Shown here piece after piece: positions 17,786 through 27,207 of a DNA stretch of 64,000 nucleotides; position 1 is the first letter of the stretch; each line of letters begins with the position of its first letter. The DNA is from Helicobacter sp. 'house sparrow 1' (GTDB lineage: Bacteria > Campylobacterota > Campylobacteria > Campylobacterales > Helicobacteraceae), in assembly GCF_900199585.1 (NCBI RefSeq), contig NZ_FZQY01000008.1, positions 62,001 to 126,000 of the forward strand, read 5' to 3'. The notes below the pieces were generated by a model that did not search any database, was not told where the DNA came from, and was given only the letters and a program-made list of their open reading frames with translations. The position numbers were made by a program, and so were the translations under genes.

Positions 17786-18994
17786 ATGCTTCAAGTAGCT
17801 GGAATTAGTTTTATGCAACAAACAAAAAGCATAAAAGATATTGAAATAAAAGATAAGAGGGTCTTAATTCGTGTTGATTTTAATGTCCCTATGGATAAAG
17901 ATTTTAATATTTCAGATGACACAAGAATAAGAGAAGCACTACCAACCATCAACTACTGTATTGACAATGATGCCAAAAGTATTGTGCTAGTTAGCCATCT
18001 TGGAAGACCAAAAACAAAAGACCATCGCTTTTCTCTCAAACATATTCTAAAAAGATTAGAACGTCTGTTAGAAAAAAATATTTTATTTGCAGATACTATC
18101 GAACAAGCAAGAGAACTACAAAAAAATCATCAAGAAATTATTCTTTTAGAAAATATCCGCTTTTATCCTGGTGAAGAGAGCAATTCAAAAACACTAAGTC
18201 AAAATTTATCCACGCTTTGTGATATATTTGTAAATGATGCATTTGGAACAAGCCATAGGGCACATTCAAGCACATATGGTATTGCGGAGTTTGCTCCTCA
18301 AAAAGTTGCAGGCATTCTATTAAAAAAAGAAATAGATTCTTTTGCAAAAGCACTTGCAAACCCTTTAAAGCCTGTTCTTTTAATCGTGGGTGGTAGCAAA
18401 GTTAGCTCCAAACTTGCTTTACTTCATAATATTTTAGATGTAGTTGATAAACTTATCATTGGTGGAGCAATGAGTAATACATTCCTTAAATCCCTTGGTT
18501 ATGATATGCAAAAATCTCTTGTTGAAGATGCTCTACTAGAAGATGCAAAAAAAATTTTAGAGCTTGCTAGAGAAAAAAATGTAAAGGTTTATCTGCCTGT
18601 TGATGTTGTAAGCACAGATTCTTTGGAAAATGATCGCAAGATTGAAATTTCTCCTGCTCAAGATATTCCTTCAGGTTTTATGGCTGTTGATGTTGGTCCT
18701 GCAAGCACAAAATTATTTAATCAAGTAATTAGATCAAGCAATACCATTATTTGGAATGGTCCTCTTGGAATTTTTGAAGATTCTCAATTCTCAAGAGGAA
18801 CTTTTTCTATTGCTCATACAATAGGTGATACTTATGCTTTTTCCCTCATAGGTGGTGGGGATACTGCTGATGCGGTAGATAAGGCTGGGGAAAGAGATAA
18901 TATGAGCTTTATTTCAACAGGAGGAGGAGCCTCCTTAGAGCTTCTTGAAGGGAAGATTCTACCTGCTTTTGAAGTTTTGGATAAAAAGGATTAG
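17786..18994 (+). CDS. pgk: Phosphoglycerate kinase
   Basis: A 402-residue two-domain kinase interconverting 1,3-bisphosphoglycerate and 3-phosphoglycerate with ADP/ATP. The N-terminal domain has VLIRVDFNVPMDKD, the phosphoglycerate-binding SHLGRPK, and ENIRFYPGEE. The C-terminal domain has VGGSKVSSKLALL, IIWNGPLGIFE and FSLIGGGDTADAV, ending in the FISTGGGASLELLEGK loop. AAGGAG lies 7 nt before the chosen ATG. A second ATG nine codons later, nearer the usual N-terminus, is an alternative start but has no such site. The stop is directly followed by corA. Confidence 0.97.
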   Translation: MLQVAGISFMQQTKSIKDIEIKDKRVLIRVDFNVPMDKDFNISDDTRIREALPTINYCIDNDAKSIVLVSHLGRPKTKDHRFSLKHILKRLERLLEKNILFADTIEQARELQKNHQEIILLENIRFYPGEESNSKTLSQNLSTLCDIFVNDAFGTSHRAHSSTYGIAEFAPQKVAGILLKKEIDSFAKALANPLKPVLLIVGGSKVSSKLALLHNILDVVDKLIIGGAMSNTFLKSLGYDMQKSLVEDALLEDAKKILELAREKNVKVYLPVDVVSTDSLENDRKIEISPAQDIPSGFMAVDVGPASTKLFNQVIRSSNTIIWNGPLGIFEDSQFSRGTFSIAHTIGDTYAFSLIGGGDTADAVDKAGERDNMSFISTGGGASLELLEGKILPAFEVLDKKD

Positions 18995-19957
18995 ATGATG
19001 ATGAATGTCTTTATCAAGAGAAGTTCTTTTGTAGTAAGAGAAAGTTTTAGCAATACAAAAACAATCAACCTTGAGAATCAAGTAATTCTTTGGATTGACT
19101 TACTACACCCTACATTTGAAGAGGTTAGCTATATCTCAAGAACTTATAAACTTGATATTCCGACAAAAGAAGAGAGGGAAGAAATTGAGCAAAGTGCAAG
19201 ATATTGGGAGGATAGCTCAAGCATTACTATTAATAGCTATTTTTTAATGCGTCCTGCTAAACTGCAGCTACACAATGAAACTGTAACTTTTATTCTCTAC
19301 AATGGCATATTATTTACCATTAGATATGGGGATTTTAAGGTTTTTGATGAAATCCAACAGCGTGTTCTTGCAAGTCCAAAAAACTTTGGGGATGGTTTTG
19401 ATGTGGTAAGCAAGATTTATGAGGTGAGAGTGGAAAAAGATGCTGATATGCTTGAGGATGTAGGACAAGAAACAAAAATTTTGCGTAAAGAGGTTTTTGA
19501 TAAAGACCATGGAGATTATGAAAGCATTCTTGAGAAACTCTCCAATCTCCAAGAAATCAATATGAGTGTTCGGGATTCTTTATTTGATAAAAGAAGAGCC
19601 ATTACTGCACTTTTAAAAAGCGATAAAGTAGATGCAGGAATAAAAAAGAATCTTAACATTGCACTCAAAGATCTTAATTCTCTTGTTGAATTTACTACTG
19701 TTAATATGAATATTCTTGATAATGTCCAAAGTCTTTTTACCAACCAAATCAATATTGAACAAAATAAAATTATTAAGCTTTTTACAGTTGCAACAATGGC
19801 AATGATGCCTCCAACTTTAATTGGTACTATTTATGGAATGAACTTTAAGCACATGCCAGAGCTTGATTGGAGCTTTGGATATCCATTGGCAGTTTTAATT
19901 ATGATTGTTTCTACAATCGTTCCTGTTATTTATTTTAAGAAAAAGGGTTGGTTATAG
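18995..19957 (+). CDS. corA: CorA magnesium transporter
   Basis: A 320-residue pentameric divalent cation channel. A large cytoplasmic domain (residues 1-260, coiled and acidic) precedes two membrane helices. The YGMNF selectivity signature ends the first helix near residue 281, followed by KHMPEL and a final hydrophobic helix with a basic end (KKKGWL). Three ATG codons in tandem open the frame. It abuts pgk and the TerC gene with no gap, so the five genes gapA to terC look like one operon, as pgk-corA also is in H. pylori. Confidence 0.93.
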   Translation: MMMNVFIKRSSFVVRESFSNTKTINLENQVILWIDLLHPTFEEVSYISRTYKLDIPTKEEREEIEQSARYWEDSSSITINSYFLMRPAKLQLHNETVTFILYNGILFTIRYGDFKVFDEIQQRVLASPKNFGDGFDVVSKIYEVRVEKDADMLEDVGQETKILRKEVFDKDHGDYESILEKLSNLQEINMSVRDSLFDKRRAITALLKSDKVDAGIKKNLNIALKDLNSLVEFTTVNMNILDNVQSLFTNQINIEQNKIIKLFTVATMAMMPPTLIGTIYGMNFKHMPELDWSFGYPLAVLIMIVSTIVPVIYFKKKGWL

Positions 19958-20698
19958 ATGTTTGAATGGTTGTCACAACCTGAGGCTTGGGGGTTACTTT
20001 TTTTATTAACTTCTCTAGAAATTGTTCTTGGAGTGGATAATATTATTTTTATTGCAATTGCCACCTCTAGACTTCCTCAAAATAATCAAAATAAGGCAAG
20101 GATTTTAGGACTCTTTTTTGCAATGTTTACGCGCATTGCACTACTTTTTTCTATCACTTGGATTATTACACTGCAAAGTCCCCTTATCCAAACCTCCTTT
20201 GTTAGTCTATCTGGCAAAGATATTTTTTTAATCATGGGAGGTATTTTTCTACTTTATAAGAGTCTTGTAGAGTTAAAAGACCTTTCATTAAAGACAGAAA
20301 ACAATAAAAAATCCTCCAATAAAAAGCCAATTAGTTTTTTATTATGTATTTTTCAAATTACCCTGCTAGATATTGTTTTTTCTTTAGATTCTATTATTAC
20401 TGCTGTAGGAATTTTACAAGATACAATTTCTAATCCAAAAAGTATTGTAACACTAGCTACCATAGCTATTATTATTGCTGTGTTTGTTATGATCTTTATT
20501 TCTGGATATATTTCTAATTTTATTAATCAAAATCCATCTATCAAACTCTTAGCAATATGTATTCTTGTTTTAATCGGTCTAAGTCTGATATCTGATGGCA
20601 TACATCACCATATCCCTAAAAATATGATTTACTCTGCTATTAGCTTTAGCTTTTTAGTGGAGCTTATTAGAATCTATAAATTAAGAAAAAAAATTTAA
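19958..20698 (+). CDS. TerC-family integral membrane protein
   Basis: A 246-residue protein with about seven membrane helices. The TerC pattern is clear: SLEIVLGVDNIIFIAI near the start (acidic residues in the membrane) and a repeated LLDIVFSLDSIITAVG near residue 143. Family members have been implicated in metal handling, notably manganese export, and tellurite resistance; the local function is not known. It starts at the base after the corA stop. Confidence 0.85.
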   Translation: MFEWLSQPEAWGLLFLLTSLEIVLGVDNIIFIAIATSRLPQNNQNKARILGLFFAMFTRIALLFSITWIITLQSPLIQTSFVSLSGKDIFLIMGGIFLLYKSLVELKDLSLKTENNKKSSNKKPISFLLCIFQITLLDIVFSLDSIITAVGILQDTISNPKSIVTLATIAIIIAVFVMIFISGYISNFINQNPSIKLLAICILVLIGLSLISDGIHHHIPKNMIYSAISFSFLVELIRIYKLRKKI

Positions 20699-20705
20699 GA
20701 AATAG

Positions 20706-21455
20706 TTAAAAGCCTCTTTTATTACCCCATAGTCTGATATGCAATCGGTCAGTTAGAAAGAAATTATACTTGAGACACAGGGGTACTAGAGCTTTGAGGT
20801 TTTTATTTATTGTATCAATATCCGTTCCCTCTGGCATCAAATAAACACTATAGGACCCACTAATATAAGAGAGTATCTCATTAATTTCTTGAATCCCTTC
20901 TTCATTTACACACATTCTTTCATTTAATACAAACTTAAAACATACATCTCTAGAGTGATCAAGAATATTTTGAATGGCTTTTAAATTGATTCTTTTTTCT
21001 TTTGCTTCAAGACTATTGCTTAATTTTATACCCAGTGTAAAATGGAGAGATTTTAAAATTTCATTAAAACTAAACAAAACACTCCCATTGCTTTCTACGC
21101 TAATATAGTGATTTCTTTCTAAAAAATATGCCAAAGTTTCAAGCAAAACTTTATTTTTAAAATATAAGCTTGGTTCCCCACCTGTTAAAACAATATCAAA
21201 ATATTCAACGCCAAAATTCTTAATTCTTTGAATCAACTCTTGAGATTCTCTAAAAATCAACCATTCATCTAAAAACTTCTGTGAAGCAGCATAAATACTA
21301 TCACAACCCGTAAATTCCTGATTTTTATATAGAATTTTTTCACCAAACCCCTTGCAGGAGAGATTACACCCTCCAACTCTAATAAAAATGCTTGGAACCC
21401 CTACTCTTTTACCCTCCCCTTGGAGACTATAAAAAATCTCTGAAACTCTTAACAT
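20706..21455 (-). CDS. queE: 7-carboxy-7-deazaguanine synthase (radical SAM)
   Basis: A 249-residue radical-SAM enzyme that contracts carboxytetrahydropterin to carboxydeazaguanine for queuosine. It begins with SEIFYSLQGEGKRVGVPSIF and the GGCNLSC motif; the usual CX3CX2C is altered to Cys30-X3-Cys34-X16-Cys51, with Phe at position 37. The conserved glycine tract is LTGGEPSLYF. Its start overlaps queD by one base, so the two consecutive pathway steps are coupled. Confidence 0.9.
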   Translation of the reverse strand: MLRVSEIFYSLQGEGKRVGVPSIFIRVGGCNLSCKGFGEKILYKNQEFTGCDSIYAASQKFLDEWLIFRESQELIQRIKNFGVEYFDIVLTGGEPSLYFKNKVLLETLAYFLERNHYISVESNGSVLFSFNEILKSLHFTLGIKLSNSLEAKEKRINLKAIQNILDHSRDVCFKFVLNERMCVNEEGIQEINEILSYISGSYSVYLMPEGTDIDTINKNLKALVPLCLKYNFFLTDRLHIRLWGNKRGF

Positions 21456-22066
21456 TATATCTGTTGGATAGGCATTGGATAATTAAAGGGTTTTGGAATT
21501 CTACCCTCATTAAATTGTCTGAGTTTTTCTAGCATTTGTTTATCCCTCCATTCCTCCAAAATAGCTTGGGAAAAAGTTATAGAATCAAGAGATAAGTTCT
21601 GTGTTAAATGGGGATTTTGCAAATCTTCTTGGAAAGCTTGGGCATATCCATGATCTGTCTCATGCACACGCACAGAATCTACAACTATTCTACCTTCAGA
21701 ATTTCCCAAATCCATAGCCCCTATAAATTTATCAATAAAAAATAAAAACAAAAGTGCATAGCTCTCTGCACTTGGATTAAACTTCAAAATAACATAGCGC
21801 TCTGAATGTTTTAAAATAAAATCTTGAAAATCTTTTTTTTCCTTATCCCAAAAATGGTAAGAGTGATCAAAACTATCGATAAAATCTGCAATCTGATTTT
21901 TAAAAATACCAAAATCAAGCACCATACCAGCATTATCTAGTTTATCTGATTTTACAAAGATCTCTACTTGATAATTATGTCCATGCAAACTTCTTGAGCA
22001 ACGCTGAGAATAACAATTTCTTACAATATGAGCTGCACAAAATTTAAACATTCTTCTAATAATCAT
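21455..22066 (-). CDS. queD: 6-carboxytetrahydropterin synthase
   Basis: A 203-residue pterin-fold enzyme that makes 6-carboxytetrahydropterin from dihydroneopterin triphosphate, the substrate of QueE. Zinc ligands are seen in FCAAHIV and LHGHNYQVEI (three histidines), with catalytic Cys in NCYSQRCSRSLHG. A conserved MVLDFGIFKNQI and a C-terminal VRVHET follow. It is longer than the 120-residue E. coli enzyme because of an insertion near residues 85-125 and a C-terminal extension, as in other Helicobacter. Confidence 0.9.
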   Translation of the reverse strand: MIIRRMFKFCAAHIVRNCYSQRCSRSLHGHNYQVEIFVKSDKLDNAGMVLDFGIFKNQIADFIDSFDHSYHFWDKEKKDFQDFILKHSERYVILKFNPSAESYALLFLFFIDKFIGAMDLGNSEGRIVVDSVRVHETDHGYAQAFQEDLQNPHLTQNLSLDSITFSQAILEEWRDKQMLEKLRQFNEGRIPKPFNYPMPIQQI

Positions 22067-22704
22067 TAATCACACACCCAATAATTTGGTAATGGTGAGG
22101 TATAACTATAGTTTTCCTCCCTAGTAAAATCCATACGATTAATGGTATGATAGACAAGATCCCTAAAGACATAATTATAACCACAGGTTTTTCCACGCAC
22201 CACACCATCTACAAACATTATCCTTTGTTTTGTGTTCACATCATACCAATCAAGAGTAAAGTGGTAGTTTAAAACATAGTCCATTCTCTGGGAAAAATCT
22301 GTCAAATTCAAGCTCTTTTGGGGAGAGTTATCACAATAAAATTTTTCTCCATAAAAATAGCAAGAAGAAACAACTCCATCATTAATAATACTATAGTTGT
22401 AACTCACACTAGGATAGGGTTTAACCTCTTTGTAAAGACGAATAAAGATTGCATTTCTCGCTTGAGATAGTGCTAATTCACTTTGTTTATACAGGCTTGT
22501 AAAGCCTCTTTTTTGTAGTTCATAAATAATCAAATCCACATAGTATGCAGAGAGAATATCATTTACATCATGCATGATCACAATGGGCGCATTAACATTA
22601 AATCTATAATCTTTCTGCAATACAGAATAATAACTCATATTCAAATTCTTCGAACAACCTACAAATAACAGAGCAAAAGAAAAAACAACCGCTAAGATTC
22701 TCAA
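22066..22704 (-). CDS. Probable lipoprotein, function unknown
   Basis: A 212-residue protein beginning MRILAVVFSFALLFVGCSKN: a signal peptide with lipobox LFVGC, so Cys17 should be lipidated. The TTG start was chosen because GGAGG lies 5 nt upstream; a TTG four codons earlier overlaps that site. The mature part is Tyr-rich with strands such as YSIINDGVVSSCYFYG and FTLDWYDVNT, and several Cys. No family was recognised. It is placed between selD and queD with minimal gaps, so it is cotranscribed with both. Confidence 0.7.
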   Translation of the reverse strand: MRILAVVFSFALLFVGCSKNLNMSYYSVLQKDYRFNVNAPIVIMHDVNDILSAYYVDLIIYELQKRGFTSLYKQSELALSQARNAIFIRLYKEVKPYPSVSYNYSIINDGVVSSCYFYGEKFYCDNSPQKSLNLTDFSQRMDYVLNYHFTLDWYDVNTKQRIMFVDGVVRGKTCGYNYVFRDLVYHTINRMDFTREENYSYTSPLPNYWVCD

Positions 22705-22717
22705 ACAATCCTCCAAA

Positions 22718-23749
22718 TCATTTCAATATGATCTTATTATCGCCACTACTTGGAATAAACTCTCCGATAATACTTGCGCTCTCATATCCTGATTTTTTTA
22801 ATTCTTCAAGTAAAGAAAGTGCATTTGTCTTATCCAAAGCAAAAACAATTCCACCTGAAGTTTGAGCATCATATAAAAGCATATCTTCTTCTAAAATTGT
22901 GTTATAAACATACTTTTTAAAATATTCTTTATTGCTTTTACTACCACCAGAAATACAATTTTGCCTCATTAAATCCTTTGCCTTATCAAAAAACGCTACC
23001 TTAGAGACATCAATAACTATACTGATATTTTGATTACACATCTCATACAAATGACCGATTAAACCAAAACCTGTAATATCCGTAGAAGCAGTAATTGGAT
23101 AATTTTTTGCAATTCTACTTGCATACAAATTAAGCATCTGCATAGAATCTATACAATCTTGGACCTGATGCATCTTAATCTTATTTTGCTTTAAAGCTGT
23201 TGTAACTATTCCACTGCCAATAGGCTTACATAAAATAAGCAAATCTCCTATATTTGCCGTATTATTCCTCCAGATTCTTGAGGCTATACCGCTCACACTT
23301 AAGCCATATTTTTGTTCTTTATCAATAATTGTATGCCCGCCTAAAAGAGAGGCATTAGACTCTATAGTTTTTTCTAAACCACCCCTTAAAATCTCTTTTA
23401 GAGCATTTTGCGTAATATGTTCCTTATCCCACATTACAAGATTTAAGACACTTATTACTTCTCCTCCCATCGCAAAAATATCGCTTAGAGCATTACAAGC
23501 AGCAATTTTTCCAAAGATATAGGGGTCATCCACTACAGGAGTGATAAAATCCACACTTTGCAAGAGCATCTTAGAATCATCAATGCGAATCACCCCACAA
23601 TCTTCATTGCCCTCAAAATCAATAATTACATCTTTATTATAGGGTTGTTGTATTGCAGAAAAAATTTTTGTAAGGTCCCCCGGACCCGCTTTTCCTGCTC
23701 AACCAGCGCATTGCACATATTGTGTTAATTTATACTCTTCTTGCATCAT
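22718..23749 (-). CDS. selD: Selenide, water dikinase with in-frame UGA (selenocysteine)
   Basis: The 343-residue SelD makes selenophosphate from selenide and ATP. The ungapped reading frame starts only at codon 53, but upstream, in the same frame and with no other stop, lies KLTQYVQCAG-UGA-AGKAGPGD. This matches the SelD catalytic loop: the UGA falls at codon 17 (plus positions 23699-23701), the place of the catalytic Cys17 of E. coli, and Lys20 is kept. Downstream are the metal/ATP-binding aspartates in NEDCGVI, QSVDFITPVVDDP and ACNALSDIFAMGGE. ATG overlaps the yedF stop by 4 bp. The gene should encode selenocysteine at residue 17, so cells need SelA, SelB and tRNA-Sec, which are not in this window. 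Confidence 0.9.
23673..23687 (-). promoter_or_regulatory. Bacterial SECIS hairpin for selD
   Basis: On the minus strand GGGTCC-GGG-GGACCT forms a 6-bp stem (one G-U at the base) with a G-rich loop. Its base begins 11 nt after the UGA. Placement and loop guanines fit the upper stem-loop that SelB recognises in bacterial selenoprotein mRNAs. Confidence 0.75.
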
Positions 23750-24081
23750 AAACTCACAACTTCATTATTTAAAATGGTTTGTGTAATATATACTGCATCA
23801 TCGATTCTTCCAACTAAATTTTGTTGTTGGAGTTCAAAATATTCCACACAAGTCTGGCATAAAACAATTTCTACTCCACATTCTTGCATCTTTTTTAGGG
23901 CATCAAAAGCCATTTTATTGCCTCTTGTTTGATCTGCTAGCAACACCCCTTTATTTAAAAGCATAATGGTTTTTGGTAAAGCTTCTTGCAAACTCACCGT
24001 ATGCAAAAAACCTCCCATAACCATCTCACCAAGCTCACCTTCTCCAATTTTATTATCCTTAATTAAAAACACTTTGCTCAT
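23746..24081 (-). CDS. yedF: YedF-like selenium-metabolism protein (DsrE domain only)
   Basis: A 111-residue DsrE/DsrF-like domain. Signature parts are GEGELGEMVMGGFLHTV, a hydrophobic strand TIMLLNKGVLLA, and GVEIVLCQTCVEYF with the Cys pair at about residues 75 and 78. Family YedF proteins usually carry an N-terminal TusA domain before this part; here it is missing. Of two tandem ATGs the second was chosen because AAGGAG sits 5 nt before it and only 2 nt before the first. The 4-bp overlap with selD supports a selenium-handling role, by inference selenium delivery. Confidence 0.78.
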   Translation of the reverse strand: MSKVFLIKDNKIGEGELGEMVMGGFLHTVSLQEALPKTIMLLNKGVLLADQTRGNKMAFDALKKMQECGVEIVLCQTCVEYFELQQQNLVGRIDDAVYITQTILNNEVVSL

Positions 24082-25219
24082 CATTACTCCTTAAAAAATT
24101 ATTTATCATATCCAAAAAGATATAAGATAGCTCTTCAACTTCCTTTATTCTCACGCGTTCATTTAAGCTATGTATCCTATCATTTCTTACACCAAACTCT
24201 AGCACCTCAACTTGGTGTTGTGCAAAAAATCTCGCATCACTTGTTCCTCCACTAGTGCTAAGAACAGCTTTTACACCTACCTGATTTATTATAGTTTGCA
24301 AGAGGTTTTTAGCCAACCATCCTTCCTTAGAACTTTTAAAAGGATGGGAATTTTGTATCAACTCTAAGTCATAATCAATTCCTGATAAAACACCTTGAAT
24401 ATAAGATTCTATTTTTTCTTTACTAGTAAGTGTATTGTTGCGCACATTAAACATTATTCTAAGATCATTGGGAGTAACATTTACTACCTCCATTCCTCCT
24501 CTAATATCTGTAACAACAATTTTTGAAGGAAGAAAATCCTCATCCCCATTATCTAGACAATATCCTGCAATCTCTCCGAGTTTAGCTCCTAATATTTCTA
24601 CTGGATTGATACATTTTTGAGGATAGGCTACATGCCCTTGTTTCCCCTTAATTCTTAAAACCCCATTAATTGAACCTCTGCGACCTATTTTGATAGTATC
24701 TCCAAATATTTGATCACTAGTTGGCTCTGCAACAATTGCATAATGAGGTAACAAATTTTGCTTTTTTAATTCTTCAAGGACATATCTTGTACCATCAACA
24801 CCTATTCCCTCTTCATCACTTGTCAAAAGCACAGAAATGATCTTTTTTTGCCTACATTTTACTTCCTGCAATAAAGTTAAGGCACTTAAAAAACTAGCCA
24901 CCCCTCCTTTCATATCCTGAGAACCCCTACCATACAAAAAACCATCCTTAATAGTAGGAATAAAAGGATCACTATCCCATCCTTCCCCTGGTGGAACAAC
25001 ATCGATATGACCCGCAAAGCATAAGTGTGGCGCTTCCTTACTATCTAAATTTTCCCCAAAAACCTTATATAAGAAGAGATTTTTTACTTCTCCTTTATTA
25101 AATCTTAAAACTCTAAAATCTCTTAAAATCTCTGTAATATAGTCATAAATCCCACACTCTTTAGGTGTAACCGTAGGGTAACTAATTAAATGCTTTAAAA
25201 TTTCTACTACATTTGTCAT
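24059..25219 (-). CDS. dapE: Succinyl-diaminopimelate desuccinylase
   Basis: A 386-residue di-zinc M20 peptidase-fold hydrolase acting late in lysine/diaminopimelate synthesis. Metal ligands are visible in LCFAGHIDVVPPGEGW (His), GRGSQDMKGG (Asp) and TSDEEGIGVDGT (catalytic Glu pair). The dimerisation domain contains IGRRGSINGVLRIKGKQGHVAYPQ. The C-terminal TSGGTSDARFF is the DapE signature. Its 3' end overlaps yedF by about 25 bp, and mnmG precedes it, as in H. pylori. Confidence 0.95.
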   Translation of the reverse strand: MTNVVEILKHLISYPTVTPKECGIYDYITEILRDFRVLRFNKGEVKNLFLYKVFGENLDSKEAPHLCFAGHIDVVPPGEGWDSDPFIPTIKDGFLYGRGSQDMKGGVASFLSALTLLQEVKCRQKKIISVLLTSDEEGIGVDGTRYVLEELKKQNLLPHYAIVAEPTSDQIFGDTIKIGRRGSINGVLRIKGKQGHVAYPQKCINPVEILGAKLGEIAGYCLDNGDEDFLPSKIVVTDIRGGMEVVNVTPNDLRIMFNVRNNTLTSKEKIESYIQGVLSGIDYDLELIQNSHPFKSSKEGWLAKNLLQTIINQVGVKAVLSTSGGTSDARFFAQHQVEVLEFGVRNDRIHSLNERVRIKEVEELSYIFLDMINNFLRSNDEQSVFN

Positions 25220-25221
25220 TA

Positions 25222-27138
25222 TTAATCTTTGTCTACCTGTTTCTTTTTATGATAAAGATGAATATATAGATGCAAAACATCTAAGCTTGCTGGAGTAATA
25301 CCGCTAATGTTAGATGCATGAAACAAAGTAGCAGGTCTGAATTTATTAAGTTTTTCTACAACCTCTAAACTCAACCCAGCAATCCCATCAAAAACAAAAT
25401 CCTGAGGAATTTTAACCTCTAGCATTTGCTCCATTTTTGCAACACTTTCTAGTTGTTTTTGAATATAACTATCATACTTTGCTAGAATCTTAATTTGCTC
25501 TTTTGCTCTTTTGCTAAATCCCTTAAACATAGAATCTAACTTTTCTAGTTTCTCCTCATTAAAACTATCTCTACCAGCAACCAAAATTGCCATACATTTA
25601 TCATTGATAGGATCCTCACCAATTTGTTCCAAAAAGGCTAAAGTTTCTTTAGATGGTGTTAAGATCTTTTGGCTTAAAAACTCCATTCCTCTTTTAATAT
25701 CCTCTGCATCTTTTTTGAGTTCTAAATATTCTTTTTCATCCATTAACCCAAACTCATAGGCATATTTACCCAATCTAAATAAAGCATTATCCTCTCTTAA
25801 AAGCAAGCGATACTCTGCTCTTGAAGTAAAAACCCTATAAGGTTCCTCAGTCCCCTTTGTAACCAAGTCATCAATCATCACACCAATATATCCCTCATCT
25901 CTCCTTAAAACAAACTCTCTTTTAGATCCAAATTTTTGTTTAAATCTATCTTCTTCATCTGCCAGACTTAAAACTGCATTAATACCTGCCATAATGCCTT
26001 GAGCTCCAGCCTCTTCATAGCCTGTTGTTCCATTAATCTGTCCTGCAAAATAAAGTCCTTTAATTAGGCGAGTTTCTAGAGTATGCCACAGGGCAGTAGG
26101 ATTAACATAATCATATTCAATTGCATATCCATACCTTGTAATTTTTGCATTTTCAAGCCCATAAATAGAATGTATTACTTTCTCTTGAACATCAAATGGC
26201 AAAGATGTGCTCAAACCATTAATATAATACTCCACTCCATCTTTTGTTTGTGGTTCAAGAAATAACTGATGTCTTTCTTTATCTGCAAAACGATGAATCT
26301 TATCTTCAATACTTGGACAATACCTAGGACCAACTCCCTCAATTTGTCCTGTAAAAAGAGGTGCTCTTGAGAAATTTTCTCTAATATACTGATGTGTTAT
26401 CTTATTTGTATAAGTTACATAACAAGGCAACTGATGAGGAGAAAAGTCTCTAGTTTTATAGCTAAAATGAGGAGGATTTTCATCTCCAAAATGCTGTTCT
26501 AATAAATCAAATTTTATACTTCTGCCATCAACTCTAGGGCAAGTCCCTGTCTTCAATCTTCCTAGCTCAAATCCTAAATCTTTAAGACTTTTTGATAACC
26601 CAACTGATGCATTCTCACCAAATCTTCCATTTTGGATTTGATTTTCTCCAATATGCACCAACCCTCTTAAAAAAGTTCCAGTAGTGATAATTACCCTTTT
26701 TGCTAGATAGGTCTTTCCTATATTTGTTTTAACCCCTACCACTTTCTTATCTTCAACTAACAATTCCTCAACAATCTCTTGAGAGAGTGTTAGATTAGGG
26801 GTATTTAAAACAAGATTCCTTGCTTCAATACGATAGGCATCCATATCAATTTGCGCCCTTGTTCCTCTCACTGCAGGACCTTTTGAGGCATTTAAGATTC
26901 TATATTGAATCCCACTTTTATCGGTTAAAATCCCCATCACACCTCCAAGTGCATCTATTTCTTTGACAAGATGCCCCTTACCAAGACCTCCTATTGCAGG
27001 ATTGCAACTTGCTAAACCAATATTTTCTACCAACATTGTAAGCAAATGAACTTTTGCACCCATTTTGGCACACACAACACTCGCTTCAATCCCAGCGTGC
27101 CCTCCCCCAACAACTAAAACATCAAATTTACTATCCAT
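25222..27138 (-). CDS. mnmG: tRNA uridine-5-carboxymethylaminomethyl modification enzyme MnmG (GidA)
   Basis: A 638-residue FAD enzyme that, with MnmE (also in this window), modifies U34 of several tRNAs. The FAD loop is [36 protein letters not shown] and [13 protein letters not shown] are GidA signatures. GLKTGTCPR-like [15 protein letters not shown] and the [16 protein letters not shown] segment bind FAD and partner. The C-terminal helical domain ends [13 protein letters not shown]. Length is normal. Confidence 0.97.
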   Translation of the reverse strand: MDSKFDVLVVGGGHAGIEASVVCAKMGAKVHLLTMLVENIGLASCNPAIGGLGKGHLVKEIDALGGVMGILTDKSGIQYRILNASKGPAVRGTRAQIDMDAYRIEARNLVLNTPNLTLSQEIVEELLVEDKKVVGVKTNIGKTYLAKRVIITTGTFLRGLVHIGENQIQNGRFGENASVGLSKSLKDLGFELGRLKTGTCPRVDGRSIKFDLLEQHFGDENPPHFSYKTRDFSPHQLPCYVTYTNKITHQYIRENFSRAPLFTGQIEGVGPRYCPSIEDKIHRFADKERHQLFLEPQTKDGVEYYINGLSTSLPFDVQEKVIHSIYGLENAKITRYGYAIEYDYVNPTALWHTLETRLIKGLYFAGQINGTTGYEEAGAQGIMAGINAVLSLADEEDRFKQKFGSKREFVLRRDEGYIGVMIDDLVTKGTEEPYRVFTSRAEYRLLLREDNALFRLGKYAYEFGLMDEKEYLELKKDAEDIKRGMEFLSQKILTPSKETLAFLEQIGEDPINDKCMAILVAGRDSFNEEKLEKLDSMFKGFSKRAKEQIKILAKYDSYIQKQLESVAKMEQMLEVKIPQDFVFDGIAGLSLEVVEKLNKFRPATLFHASNISGITPASLDVLHLYIHLYHKKKQVDKD

Positions 27139-27207
27139 TTTCTAATATCATTCTCTTTAACTTAAGATTTAAAAAATAATCGCATACTCAATTTGCGAAT
27201 TATAGTC

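Noticed and set aside
22718-23593. selD starting at the ATG of MIRIDDSK (291 residues)
   Set aside because: This start drops the catalytic loop and most of the N-terminal domain. An uninterrupted SelD-like frame continues 52 codons upstream with only a UGA at the catalytic position.
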